Positions 24,593-31,950 of a DNA stretch of 64,000 nucleotides are shown piece after piece. The notes beneath the pieces are model-generated. The model did no database searches and was not told the origin of the DNA. It saw only the letters and a list, made by a program, of their open reading frames with translations. Where the stretch lies: contig JAHJWO010000047.1 of assembly GCA_018828145.1 (NCBI GenBank), positions 62,001 to 126,000 on the forward strand, given 5' to 3'. The position numbers and the translations under genes were made by a program. Within the stretch, counting starts at the first letter, position 1; each line of letters starts with the position of its first letter. The DNA is from Alphaproteobacteria bacterium. Lineage in GTDB: Bacteria; Pseudomonadota; Alphaproteobacteria; Rhizobiales; Devosiaceae.

Positions 24593-25600
24593 TCAGACGC
24601 CCGGGCAGGTGGAATCGACGGTGTAGTCGTGCACCGTGATCGCGCCGGACTGGATCTGTGCGCTCAGCTCGTCGACCTTGGCCTTGGTGTCGGCATCGAC
24701 CAGCGCTTCGTTGTGCTCGTCCAGTGCATAGCCAACGCCGTCCTCGGCGAGACCGAGCACCGAGATGCCGGGCTTGAAGGTCGCGTCGTCGCCAGCTTCC
24801 TTGAAGGCAACGGTGACAGCGACGTCAACGCGCTTGAGCATCGAGGTCAGCACCGAACCGGGATGGAGGTAGTTCTGGTTGCTGTCCACGCCGATGGAGA
24901 ACTTGCCGGCGTCGGCAGCGGCCTGCAGCACGCCGAGGCCCGAGCCGCCAGCAGCGGCAAAGACCACGTCGGCGCCGGCGTCAAACTGCGCCTTGGTCAG
25001 TTCGCCGGCGGTGACCGGGTCGTTCCAGGCGGCCGGGGTGGTGCCGGTGTAGTTTTCGATCAGCTTGATGTCCGGGTTGGCAGCCTTGGCGCCCTGGGCA
25101 TAGCCGCAATAGAACTTGTGGATGATCGGCACGTCCATGCCGCCCACGAAACCGACCGTGCCGGTTTCCGACTTCAGCGCCGCCAGGGCGCCGACGAGGA
25201 AGGAGCCGGTATGCTCGTCGAAGATGATCGACTGAACGTTGGGCTGGTCGACAACGGCGTCGATGACGACGAAGTTTGTGTCAGGGAATTCGGCCGCGAC
25301 GGTGCCGAGAGCGGTGCCCCAGGAGAAGCCGGCCATCACGATGGGATTGGCACCCTGGCTGGCAAAGCGGCGGAGCGCCTGTTCGCGCTGGGCGTCGTTC
25401 TGCAGTTCAAGGTCGATATAGGTGCCGCCGGTCTCGGCCTTCCAGGCCTCGGCGCCGTTATAGGCCGCTTCGTTGAACGACTTGTCGAACTTGCCGCCGA
25501 GATCATAGATGATCGCGGGGTCAGCGAAGGCAGCACCGGTCAGAACCGCGCTCAGCGCGACGCCGCCTGCGATGGCCTTGGTGATGGTTGAAAATTTCAT
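24593..25600 (-). CDS. bmpA: BMP-family nucleoside-binding protein of the ABC transporter
   Basis: 335 aa with a Sec signal peptide (MKFSTITKAIAGGVALSAVLTGAAFA) and no lipobox Cys, so it should be a soluble periplasmic binding protein. The body has BMP/PnrA features: YDLGGKFDKSFNEAAYNGAEAW, GFSWGTAL, GFVGGMDVPIIHKFYCGYAQGAKA and VDSNQNYLHPGSVLTSMLKRVD. ATG at 25600 places the signal peptide at the start; a longer frame to 25681 is not needed. First gene of the leftward nucleoside operon. Confidence 0.92.
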   Translation of the reverse strand: MKFSTITKAIAGGVALSAVLTGAAFADPAIIYDLGGKFDKSFNEAAYNGAEAWKAETGGTYIDLELQNDAQREQALRRFASQGANPIVMAGFSWGTALGTVAAEFPDTNFVVIDAVVDQPNVQSIIFDEHTGSFLVGALAALKSETGTVGFVGGMDVPIIHKFYCGYAQGAKAANPDIKLIENYTGTTPAAWNDPVTAGELTKAQFDAGADVVFAAAGGSGLGVLQAAADAGKFSIGVDSNQNYLHPGSVLTSMLKRVDVAVTVAFKEAGDDATFKPGISVLGLAEDGVGYALDEHNEALVDADTKAKVDELSAQIQSGAITVHDYTVDSTCPGV

Positions 25601-25629
25601 TGAGTACGTCTCCCTGTCTCGCACTGGAG

Positions 25630-25650
25630 CGTTGGCGCTTGACGCCAACG
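25630..25650. promoter_or_regulatory. Perfect inverted repeat in the leader of the nucleoside operon
   Basis: CGTTGGCG-CTTGA-CGCCAACG, an 8-base perfect dyad, ends 30 bases upstream of the bmpA ATG. It is either an operator for the nucleoside operon or an mRNA hairpin just before the ribosome site. No regulator gene is adjacent. Confidence 0.5.
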
Positions 25651-25793
25651 GACAATCTCCGTGCGCTAACAAGGGATACAATCGTGCAAACGAAGCGCCT
25701 GCAAGAGGGAATCGCGGAAATTTTTCCGAATGGTCAAATTTTGGCCGGCATGCTTACCGGCGCGCCAGCCCCTGCCCGCGGCAAGGGCAGAGC

Positions 25794-25916
25794 TCACCAG
25801 TGGGCGAGGATGCCTTCGAATATCTGCCCCAGGTCGGCATCGGCATAGAGCACGGCCAGAATGGCCAGCGAAGCAATGGCAAAGAGGGCGACGGTGTCAC
25901 GGGTGCGGCTGGTCAT
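25794..25916 (-). CDS. 40-aa single-span membrane peptide
   Basis: Small open frame with a strong membrane-peptide profile: a basic start MTSRTRDTV, then a hydrophobic segment ALFAIASLAILAVLYA (about residues 10-25) and an acidic amphipathic tail DADLGQIFEGILAHW. Third-position GC bias resembles neighbouring genes. No clear Shine-Dalgarno upstream of the ATG at 25916. It stands alone between bmpA and the CoxG-like gene. Function unknown; translation is unproven. Confidence 0.45.
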   Translation of the reverse strand: MTSRTRDTVALFAIASLAILAVLYADADLGQIFEGILAHW

Positions 25917-26023
25917 CGGTATTTGTTTCAAACTGGAGGAGTGGCGGTGACACTCTCCTAACCCAGGACCGGGCCGCCGATTGTGATGCTTTGAGGGCAG
26001 CTGGCGGCGTGGTTAAGCCGGGG

Positions 26024-26500
26024 TTAAGGCTCGACCGGGTCGACACCGAGCGGCGTCACCTTTGCCCCCATGGCGGCGCCGAACCGCTCGAAGAAACCGT
26101 CGATGACCTTCTGGGCCGAATTGCCGATAATCGCCTTGCCCAGTTTCATCACCTGGCCCGACGCGCCACCATTGGCGGCAAAGACCAGCATGGTGTCGTC
26201 ACCGCTGTCGGACAGCACGATATCGGCCGAACCCTCCGCCATGCCCAACAGGCCGCCCTTGCCGCGGCCCGCCAGGGTATAGCGCTCGGCCGGGACGATG
26301 TCGGAGAGAGCAAGCTCGCCCTTGAAGACGGGATGGACCACGCCGAGATTGACCTTGATCTCGAGGTCGAGGGTGGTTTCGCCGGACCAGGAGATCTTGT
26401 GGCAGCCCGGGATGGCGGCCTTGAGCGCCTCGGTATCGTTGAGCGCGGCCCAGACGGCGACGCGCGGCGCGGCGATGATGTAGCGGCCACCAAAATCCAT
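26024..26500 (-). CDS. CoxG-like SRPBCC protein
   Basis: 158-aa START/Bet v1-fold protein of the carbon-monoxide-dehydrogenase subunit G family: FGGRYIIAAPRVAVWAALNDTEALKAAIPGCHKI, then VNLGVVHPVFKGELALSDIVPAERYTLAGRGKGGLLGMAEGSADI (read in parts). CoxG helps anchor CO dehydrogenase to the membrane, but no coxSML genes are near, and this family is broadly spread, so it is more likely a generic lipid- or cofactor-binding protein. ATG 26500 preferred over GTG 26521 by family alignment; the ribosome site is weak for both. Confidence 0.75.
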   Translation of the reverse strand: MDFGGRYIIAAPRVAVWAALNDTEALKAAIPGCHKISWSGETTLDLEIKVNLGVVHPVFKGELALSDIVPAERYTLAGRGKGGLLGMAEGSADIVLSDSGDDTMLVFAANGGASGQVMKLGKAIIGNSAQKVIDGFFERFGAAMGAKVTPLGVDPVEP

Positions 26501-26740
26501 CAGCAGACACCCCGTCCGCACCGGCGTGGCACCGCCGTATTACCGCCTTGTTGCCACTTGAAAGAAAGCCCTGCCATTACTGTGCCATCCCGCTCTTTAC
26601 GTGCGGCTTTTTCGCACCAATATGGTCTAAATAGTTGCCCCGGCACCGTGATGCAATTGTCATGGGACCGGGCAGCAGCGATCTATAGCGCGAGCAAGCG
26701 CATTCCGCCGGTTCGGCATCTGATTACGGGGAGCGAATGA

Positions 26741-27961
26741 ATGGCCAATGAAGTGAGCACAGCACCGGCAACCGCAACGACGAGCGTTGTCGCCGAAAAG
26801 CCGCTGCAGTACCTGGACAAGGCCGTCAATGCGATCCGCGACCTGGGCATCTGGCCCGAACAGCAGGGCGAGCAGCCGATCACGGGCCTGCTCAGCCAGA
26901 TCACCGAACTCGACGAAACCCGGGTGGTGCTGATCGGCCGGACGCTGAGCCAGGCCAGCGCCTTCAATGAAGTAGTGCGCGAGCAGATCGCCGCCATGAA
27001 GATCGGCGAGCGCTACGAAGACATCACCAAGGGCTTTGACTCCATCCGCGACGATGCCAAGGGCATGGTCGACCAGCTGGCCGACAACAAGCTCGACATG
27101 CTCGAGCGCGCCAGCAATGTCTGGATGAAGGTCAGCCGCGGCGATATTGCCACCCGCTTCAACAAGATCCGCGACATCTACCTGTCGGTTTCGGCCGACA
27201 CCAAGGACCAGATCGATCGCGAGCATACCATTCTCGAGGCCTATCGCGATTTCCGCGGCGCGCTGAAGCAGGCCGAAGTGATGGCGCTCGAAGTGCTGCA
27301 CACGGCCGAGCAGCGCCTCGAAACCAAGAAGAATACGCTCAATGCCGCCTCGACCGCCGTGTCGGGTTATGCCGGCAGCGTACCGGCGGACCGGGCGCGC
27401 CTCGAAATGGATCGCGACGAGAAGCTGCGCGAGATGCAGAACGAGGAAAAGCGCTACCAGATCGCCAAGGATCTCTCGGACAATCTGACCATTTCCTACA
27501 ATACGTCGGAAGTGGTGATGGCGCGCCTGATGCAGACGACCAATGCCAAGGAGCGGGTCTACCAGCAGTCGATCTCGTTCTTCTCGACCAACGAGACGGT
27601 GCTGACCGCCCTTTCCGCGTCGTTTACCGGCATGTTCGGCCTGCACGAATCCACCGAGACGCTCAATGCCATGAAGGAAGGGATGAGCAAGAGCCTCGAA
27701 ACCCTGTCCGAAATCGGCGACCGCGTGACCGAGGAAGCCGTCCGCGCCGGCTACGGCCCGACCGTGCGTGCCGATGCGGTCAAGAAGCTGGTGGATTCGG
27801 TGGTGAACTTCCAGGAGAAGAGCCGCACCATCATCAACGAAATGCGCATCGCCTCGACCAAGAATTCGGCCGAGATCCGCGATGCCGTGGAAGATGGCAA
27901 GCGGCGCCTGGCAGCCCTGGCTGCCGACGGCAACGCCTTGCTGCTCGAAACCAGGAACTGA
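26741..27961 (+). CDS. Alpha-helical coiled-coil protein, first gene of a three-gene operon
   Basis: 406 aa, almost entirely predicted helix with heptad-like repeats, no signal peptide or membrane span, so probably cytosolic despite relatives often labelled cell surface protein. Characteristic blocks: EKPLQYLDKAVNAIRDLGIWP, ITELDETRVVLIGRTLSQAS, RYQIAKDLSDNLTISYNTSE and FFSTNETVLTALSASFTGMFG. Overall helical organisation recalls TelA/toxic-anion-resistance proteins, but I see no motif proving that. GGGGAG precedes the ATG. Followed after 30 bases by a membrane protein and then a Gly-rich coiled-coil protein; function unknown. Confidence 0.8.
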   Translation: MANEVSTAPATATTSVVAEKPLQYLDKAVNAIRDLGIWPEQQGEQPITGLLSQITELDETRVVLIGRTLSQASAFNEVVREQIAAMKIGERYEDITKGFDSIRDDAKGMVDQLADNKLDMLERASNVWMKVSRGDIATRFNKIRDIYLSVSADTKDQIDREHTILEAYRDFRGALKQAEVMALEVLHTAEQRLETKKNTLNAASTAVSGYAGSVPADRARLEMDRDEKLREMQNEEKRYQIAKDLSDNLTISYNTSEVVMARLMQTTNAKERVYQQSISFFSTNETVLTALSASFTGMFGLHESTETLNAMKEGMSKSLETLSEIGDRVTEEAVRAGYGPTVRADAVKKLVDSVVNFQEKSRTIINEMRIASTKNSAEIRDAVEDGKRRLAALAADGNALLLETRN

Positions 27962-27991
27962 GGACGCCGTAACCACGGGTGAACGCCAACA

Positions 27992-28930
27992 ATGAGTGAC
28001 GTGACAGCGAAGCCCGCTGCGCCCCTGGATGAAGTCATGCTGGCGATGGACGTGGTCGACACGCTCCGCCACCGGCAGGACCTGGCTGTGCGTGAGCTGG
28101 GCACGGATGCCAAGGAAAAGCAGCTGCTCGACAAGCTGCGCGACATCTATCACCACCAGGGCATCGAGGTTCCCGACCATATCCTGCGCGAAGGCGTTGC
28201 GGCGCTGCAGGAAAGCCGCTTCGTCTATGATCCGCCCAAGCCGGGCTTCGGCACGAGTCTGGCCAGGCTCTATGTGACCCGCAAGAGCTGGGGCAAGCCG
28301 GTGGGTGCGGTGCTGGCTGCCCTGCTGCTGCTGGGCGTGGGCTATTTCGGCGTCTGGCAGCCCTATCAGCACGGCCAGGCCGAACAGGCGCGGATCGAGC
28401 TGGCCGAAGGCCTGCCGGCCCAGATGGACGCGCTCTACCAGACCATATTCGAGGAAACCAAGGTGCAGCAGGCCGTGGCCGATGCCGAGGCGCTGCGCAG
28501 CCGGGGCAAGACCTTTGCCGCCGAAGGCAATCGCGAAGGCGCCGAGCAGGTGGTGGCAGACCTGACCGCCCTGCGCGACCAGCTGCGCCAGGAATATACG
28601 CTGCGCGTGGTCAACCGGTCGGGCGTGCAGTCGGGCTTCTGGACCATTCCCGAGATCAATACGGCGGCGACCAATTACTACATCGTGGTCGAGGCGCTCG
28701 ACAGTGAAGGCAATGTGCTGAGCCTGCCCGTCCTCAATGAGGAAAATGGGGAAGTCGAGGTGGTCAGCCACTGGGGCGTGCGCGTGCCCGAGAATGTCTA
28801 TGACGGCGTGGCCGCGGACAAGCTTGACGACGGCATCATCCAGATCAATGAAGTCGGCCGGAAATCGGATGGCTTCCTTGAGGTCGAATATAACCTGCCG
28901 GTCCTCGGCGGCGCAGTGACGCGGTGGTAG
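27992..28930 (+). CDS. DUF6384-like single-span membrane protein
   Basis: 312 aa. N-terminal cytoplasmic helical part (LDEVMLAMDVVDTLRHRQDLAVRELG; ends near residue 100), one transmembrane helix at about 105-125 (PVGAVLAALLLLGVGYFGVW), a helical stalk, then a probable periplasmic beta-rich domain from about 200 (YTLRVVNRSGVQSGFWTIP, NYYIVVEALDSEGNVLSLPVLNEENGE). I recall this family as DUF6384 but cannot check. Likely links the cytosolic coiled-coil partner upstream to the periplasm. Four bases separate it from the next gene. Confidence 0.75.
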   Translation: MSDVTAKPAAPLDEVMLAMDVVDTLRHRQDLAVRELGTDAKEKQLLDKLRDIYHHQGIEVPDHILREGVAALQESRFVYDPPKPGFGTSLARLYVTRKSWGKPVGAVLAALLLLGVGYFGVWQPYQHGQAEQARIELAEGLPAQMDALYQTIFEETKVQQAVADAEALRSRGKTFAAEGNREGAEQVVADLTALRDQLRQEYTLRVVNRSGVQSGFWTIPEINTAATNYYIVVEALDSEGNVLSLPVLNEENGEVEVVSHWGVRVPENVYDGVAADKLDDGIIQINEVGRKSDGFLEVEYNLPVLGGAVTRW

Positions 28931-28934
28931 AGCA

Positions 28935-30476
28935 ATGAGCATCCGCGGACCCGAAGCCCTGGCCAGTCTGGACGAGGCCATGCGCGACATCCGTCGCGAG
29001 GAGGAGGAAATCTCCAAGCGCCTCGCCCGCTCGGCCGAAAAGCTGGGCAAGATTCGCGAGAATGAGACAGAGCTGTTTCGCCAGCTGGCGCAGCTGCGGC
29101 TCGATCCTGCGGTGCAGGGCGAACTGGATGGCGCTTTGTCTTCCGCCGAAGCCCGGGCGCGCGAACAGCTCAAGGCCCATGCCAAGAACCTGAGCAAGGC
29201 GGAGAAGGACGTCGCGGAAAGCGATGCCTTGCTGACCCGGCTGACGGGTGAGCGGGCCGCCGCGCTCAAGGTCTATGAGGGGCACCAGGCCGAGCTCAAG
29301 GCGCTGGGCAGCCGCCTGGGAGCCTCGATCGCCCGCGATCCGGTCTTTGCCGCCAAGCGGCAGCAGGCGAGCGAACTGGCGGAAATTGCCGGCCAGTCCA
29401 TGCGCAAGACCGAACAGGCCGAGCGGGACCGCGAGGAAAAGGGCAAACCCTACCGCGACGATGCGCTGTTCATGTATCTGTGGGAGGCCGGCTACGGCAC
29501 GGCCAGCTACCGGGCCAACAACCTGATCCGCTATCTCGACGGCCTGGTCGCCAATCTCGTCAGCTTCCACAAGACGCGGCCCAACTTCGCCATGCTGAAC
29601 GAAATTCCGCTGCGGCTGCGCGAGCATGCCGAGCGGCAGATCGAAAATGCCCGGCAGGCCGAGGCCGAGGTCGATGCGCTGGAGACGGCGGCCATCGACA
29701 ATGCCGGCGGCAAGCCGATCCGCGAGGCCATGGAGGCGGCGCAAAAGCAGATCGACGCGTTCGACGCGGAGATCGTAGCGGCCGAAGACCGACGCGACGA
29801 GGCCGCAAAGGCACTGGGCCTATTGTCCCAAGGCGGCGATTCCGCCTTCGAGGATGCCCTGGCCGGTTTGGCAAAGGCGCTCGGCCGTGAAGATATCCAG
29901 ACGCTGCTGGCCGAGGCGCGCCGCACCCGCACCGGGCAGGACGACACCATCGTCGCCCAGATCGACGACGCTCGGGCCCGCGCCAAGGAAGAAGAAAACG
30001 AAACGCGCGATCAGAATGACCGGCTCAAGACGCTGGCGGCCCGCCGGCGCGAACTGGAAGATATCCAGTGGGAGTTCAAGAAGCAGCGGTTCGACGATCC
30101 CCGCTCGAGCTTCCGCGACGACAAGCTGGTGGGCGATGTGCTCAACGACTTCCTGCGCGGCGGCATTTCGGCGGCCTCGTATTGGGAGCAGTGGCGGCGC
30201 AGCCAGAACTGGACCGCAGGGACATCGGACTGGGGCGGCGGCGTGGGCCTGCCCAATAACGGACGGCAGCGCTCCAACTCGCCCTGGCCCGAGGGCGGCG
30301 GCACGATGAACTGGCCCGATTCCAGTTTTGGCGGCGGCAGCAAGCCCAAGAGCAAAGGCGGCTTTGGTGGCGGCTGGGGCGGCGGTTCTGGCAGCGGCGG
30401 CGGCTTTTCCCGCCCGCGCACCGGCTCGGTCGGCACGCGCAAGCATGGCGGCTTCAAGACGGGCGGCGGGTTCTAG
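28935..30476 (+). CDS. Coiled-coil protein with Gly/Ser-rich basic tail
   Basis: 513 aa. Residues 10-120 and 250-390 are long charged coiled coils (MRDIRREEEEISKRLARSAEKLGKI; ETRDQNDRLKTLAARRRELEDI, read in pieces). The middle segment (YLWEAGYGTASYRANNLIRYLDGLVANL) looks globular. The last 80 residues are low complexity: tryptophan-rich then Gly/Ser/Lys/Arg (GGFGGGWGGGSGSGGGF, ending HGGFKTGGGF). No signal peptide or membrane span. Third gene of the 26.7-30.5 kb operon. Not recognised; the tail could bind nucleic acid or phase-separate, which is speculation. Confidence 0.75.
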   Translation: MSIRGPEALASLDEAMRDIRREEEEISKRLARSAEKLGKIRENETELFRQLAQLRLDPAVQGELDGALSSAEARAREQLKAHAKNLSKAEKDVAESDALLTRLTGERAAALKVYEGHQAELKALGSRLGASIARDPVFAAKRQQASELAEIAGQSMRKTEQAERDREEKGKPYRDDALFMYLWEAGYGTASYRANNLIRYLDGLVANLVSFHKTRPNFAMLNEIPLRLREHAERQIENARQAEAEVDALETAAIDNAGGKPIREAMEAAQKQIDAFDAEIVAAEDRRDEAAKALGLLSQGGDSAFEDALAGLAKALGREDIQTLLAEARRTRTGQDDTIVAQIDDARARAKEEENETRDQNDRLKTLAARRRELEDIQWEFKKQRFDDPRSSFRDDKLVGDVLNDFLRGGISAASYWEQWRRSQNWTAGTSDWGGGVGLPNNGRQRSNSPWPEGGGTMNWPDSSFGGGSKPKSKGGFGGGWGGGSGSGGGFSRPRTGSVGTRKHGGFKTGGGF

Positions 30477-30483
30477 CCTGGTC

Positions 30484-30882
30484 TCAGTGGGCGGGCGGCT
30501 GCGCCATCAATTCCCAGACATTGCCTTCGCTATCCTCGAAATAGGCTGAATAGCCCCATTCCGATTGCGTGCCCTCGGTGATGATGGCGCCGCCGGCGAT
30601 CAGCACCTTGCGCAGGATATCGTCCAATTCGGCCGGGCTCGCGGCCTGGTGGCTCAGCACGAAGCCGGGCGTGCCGGCGATGGCGACGTCCTTGCCCGCT
30701 GTCTGGGCGATCTGCTCGCGCGGGAACAGCACGAAGGAGAAATCATCGTCGAAGAAGAAGGCGACATGGTCCTCCCCTGCCCCGATCTGCTCCTCGGCAA
30801 TGTCGAACAGGGCGCGATAGAAGGCAAAGGCCCGCTCCAGGTCGTCGACGCCGATGGTGATGATGGAGATCGATGGCTTCAC
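30484..30882 (-). CDS. VOC-family protein (glyoxalase/bleomycin-resistance fold)
   Basis: 132 aa. ISIITIGVDDLERAFAFYRALF opens the first VOC module, and SAYFEDSEGNVWELMAQPP closes the second, with Glu in VWELM as candidate metal ligand; the first-module His is absent, so activity is uncertain. GTG at 30882 has GAGGAAG 7 bases upstream and matches the usual start (VKPSISIITIG); the longer frame to 30969 is unlikely. Convergent with the coiled-coil gene, 7 bases apart. Confidence 0.8.
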   Translation of the reverse strand: MKPSISIITIGVDDLERAFAFYRALFDIAEEQIGAGEDHVAFFFDDDFSFVLFPREQIAQTAGKDVAIAGTPGFVLSHQAASPAELDDILRKVLIAGGAIITEGTQSEWGYSAYFEDSEGNVWELMAQPPAH

Positions 30883-30958
30883 GGGGCTCTTCCTCTTTTG
30901 TCGCAACCTAGCGACGAAGCGGCCTGAGGTCATCCCCTCCGGCCGCGCAATCGTGTGG

Positions 30959-31441
30959 TCAGTGCGCATGCTCGGCAGTGGGCGCGTCGGCGGCCGTCGC
31001 CTCGACCGGCAGCAGCACCTCGACCGAACCGGCCTTTTCGAAGGTCAGCGTCACGGCGACGGTCTCGCCTTCGACAAAGGCCTGCTTGAGGCCCATGAAC
31101 ATGATGTGGAAGCCGCCAGGCGCCAGCACCGCGGTTTCCCCGGCCGGGATTTCCAGCCCGTCGACGAGCTGGCGCATCTTCATGACATCGCCGTCCATCG
31201 CCATTTCGTGGATCTGGGTATCGCCGGCAACGGTGGAGGTGGCCGAGATCAGGCGGTCCGCTTCGGTACCGGTATTCTCGATGGTGAGAAAGCCCCCGCC
31301 CACCGGAGCGTTTGGCAGCGTGGCGCGGGTAAAGGGCAGCGAGATGTTGATCGGACCCAGATGGACGACGCCATTATGGGCAAAGGCGGGAGTAGCGACG
31401 AGAATGGCGGCCGCGAGGGCGGCGCGAAGCAGACGGAGCAT
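30959..31441 (-). CDS. PCu(A)C-type periplasmic copper chaperone
   Basis: 160 aa with a signal peptide (MLRLLRAALAAAILVATPAFA) and a PCu(A)C cupredoxin-like domain. The family copper site H(M)x10Mx21HxM is visible as HEMAMDGDVMKMRQL followed by APGGFHIMFMGLKQ. A His-rich end (APTAEHAH) and an N-terminal HNGVVH add further potential ligands. Such proteins deliver Cu(I) to the CuA centre of cytochrome oxidase. ATG at 31441 starts at the signal peptide. A small membrane protein gene lies upstream. Confidence 0.92.
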   Translation of the reverse strand: MLRLLRAALAAAILVATPAFAHNGVVHLGPINISLPFTRATLPNAPVGGGFLTIENTGTEADRLISATSTVAGDTQIHEMAMDGDVMKMRQLVDGLEIPAGETAVLAPGGFHIMFMGLKQAFVEGETVAVTLTFEKAGSVEVLLPVEATAADAPTAEHAH

Positions 31442-31491
31442 GATGGAATTCCGGTTCTTGAGAGGTCTGGATGGCCATGTGGCCGGGAGGT

Positions 31492-31875
31492 TCAGGCCTG
31501 AACCGGAGGGGCGCGTGGTCCGCTGGGAGAAGCGAGCAGAGCCGGCACGAAGGCCGGCAGGGTGAGCAGGACCGGCGCGGCCAGCGCGACGCGGTCGAGG
31601 CCGGCCGACAGGACCGCCGGCGTCGGCAGCACGAATTCGGTCTTGGCCACGCCCGTCGCCGGGCACTTGCTGACCGTGGCGTCGGTGTCGCCATCCATGG
31701 CGCCGGCGGGCGTACAGAGCACCCAGCCGGTATCCAGCGCGGTATAGCCCAGCTCTTCGAAGGCGCGCTGGCTGGCGCGTGCCTCGTGGATCGGCGCCAG
31801 CACCGTCAGCAGATAAATGGCCAGCACGGCCAGGGCCGTCCCGATCTCTCTGCTCATGGTGCGCATTGTGGGCAT
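31492..31875 (-). CDS. Small membrane protein, DUF2946-like, copper-associated
   Basis: 127 aa. An N-terminal hydrophobic segment (GTALAVLAIYLLTVLAPIHEARA) that may be a signal anchor, a central part with two Cys (VLCTPAGAMDGDTDATVSKCP), a second hydrophobic run (APVLLTLPAFVPALLA) and a Pro-rich end PSGPRAPPVQA. Small proteins of this pattern next to PCu(A)C genes are often assigned to DUF2946; I am not certain. ATG at 31875 has AAGGA 7 bases upstream. Lies 50 bases upstream of the copper chaperone, same strand, so likely co-transcribed. Confidence 0.6.
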   Translation of the reverse strand: MPTMRTMSREIGTALAVLAIYLLTVLAPIHEARASQRAFEELGYTALDTGWVLCTPAGAMDGDTDATVSKCPATGVAKTEFVLPTPAVLSAGLDRVALAAPVLLTLPAFVPALLASPSGPRAPPVQA

Positions 31876-31950
31876 GGCGCAATCCTTAGGCGCGATCGCG
31901 GCGCTGCTCAATGGCCGTTTTGTCGCGGATGTTTGATCGGCGTCAAGGAA

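Noticed and set aside
26024..26500. Part of a CO dehydrogenase operon
   Set aside because: No coxS/M/L genes nearby; CoxG-like proteins are widespread outside such operons.
26741..27961. TelA toxic-anion resistance protein
   Set aside because: General helical look only; no family motif I can point to, so left as unknown.
26660..29269. 869-codon minus-strand frame opposite the coiled-coil operon
   Set aside because: Lies antisense to the operon, composition is that of a shadow frame; the plus strand has coding-like coiled coils, ribosome sites and operon spacing.
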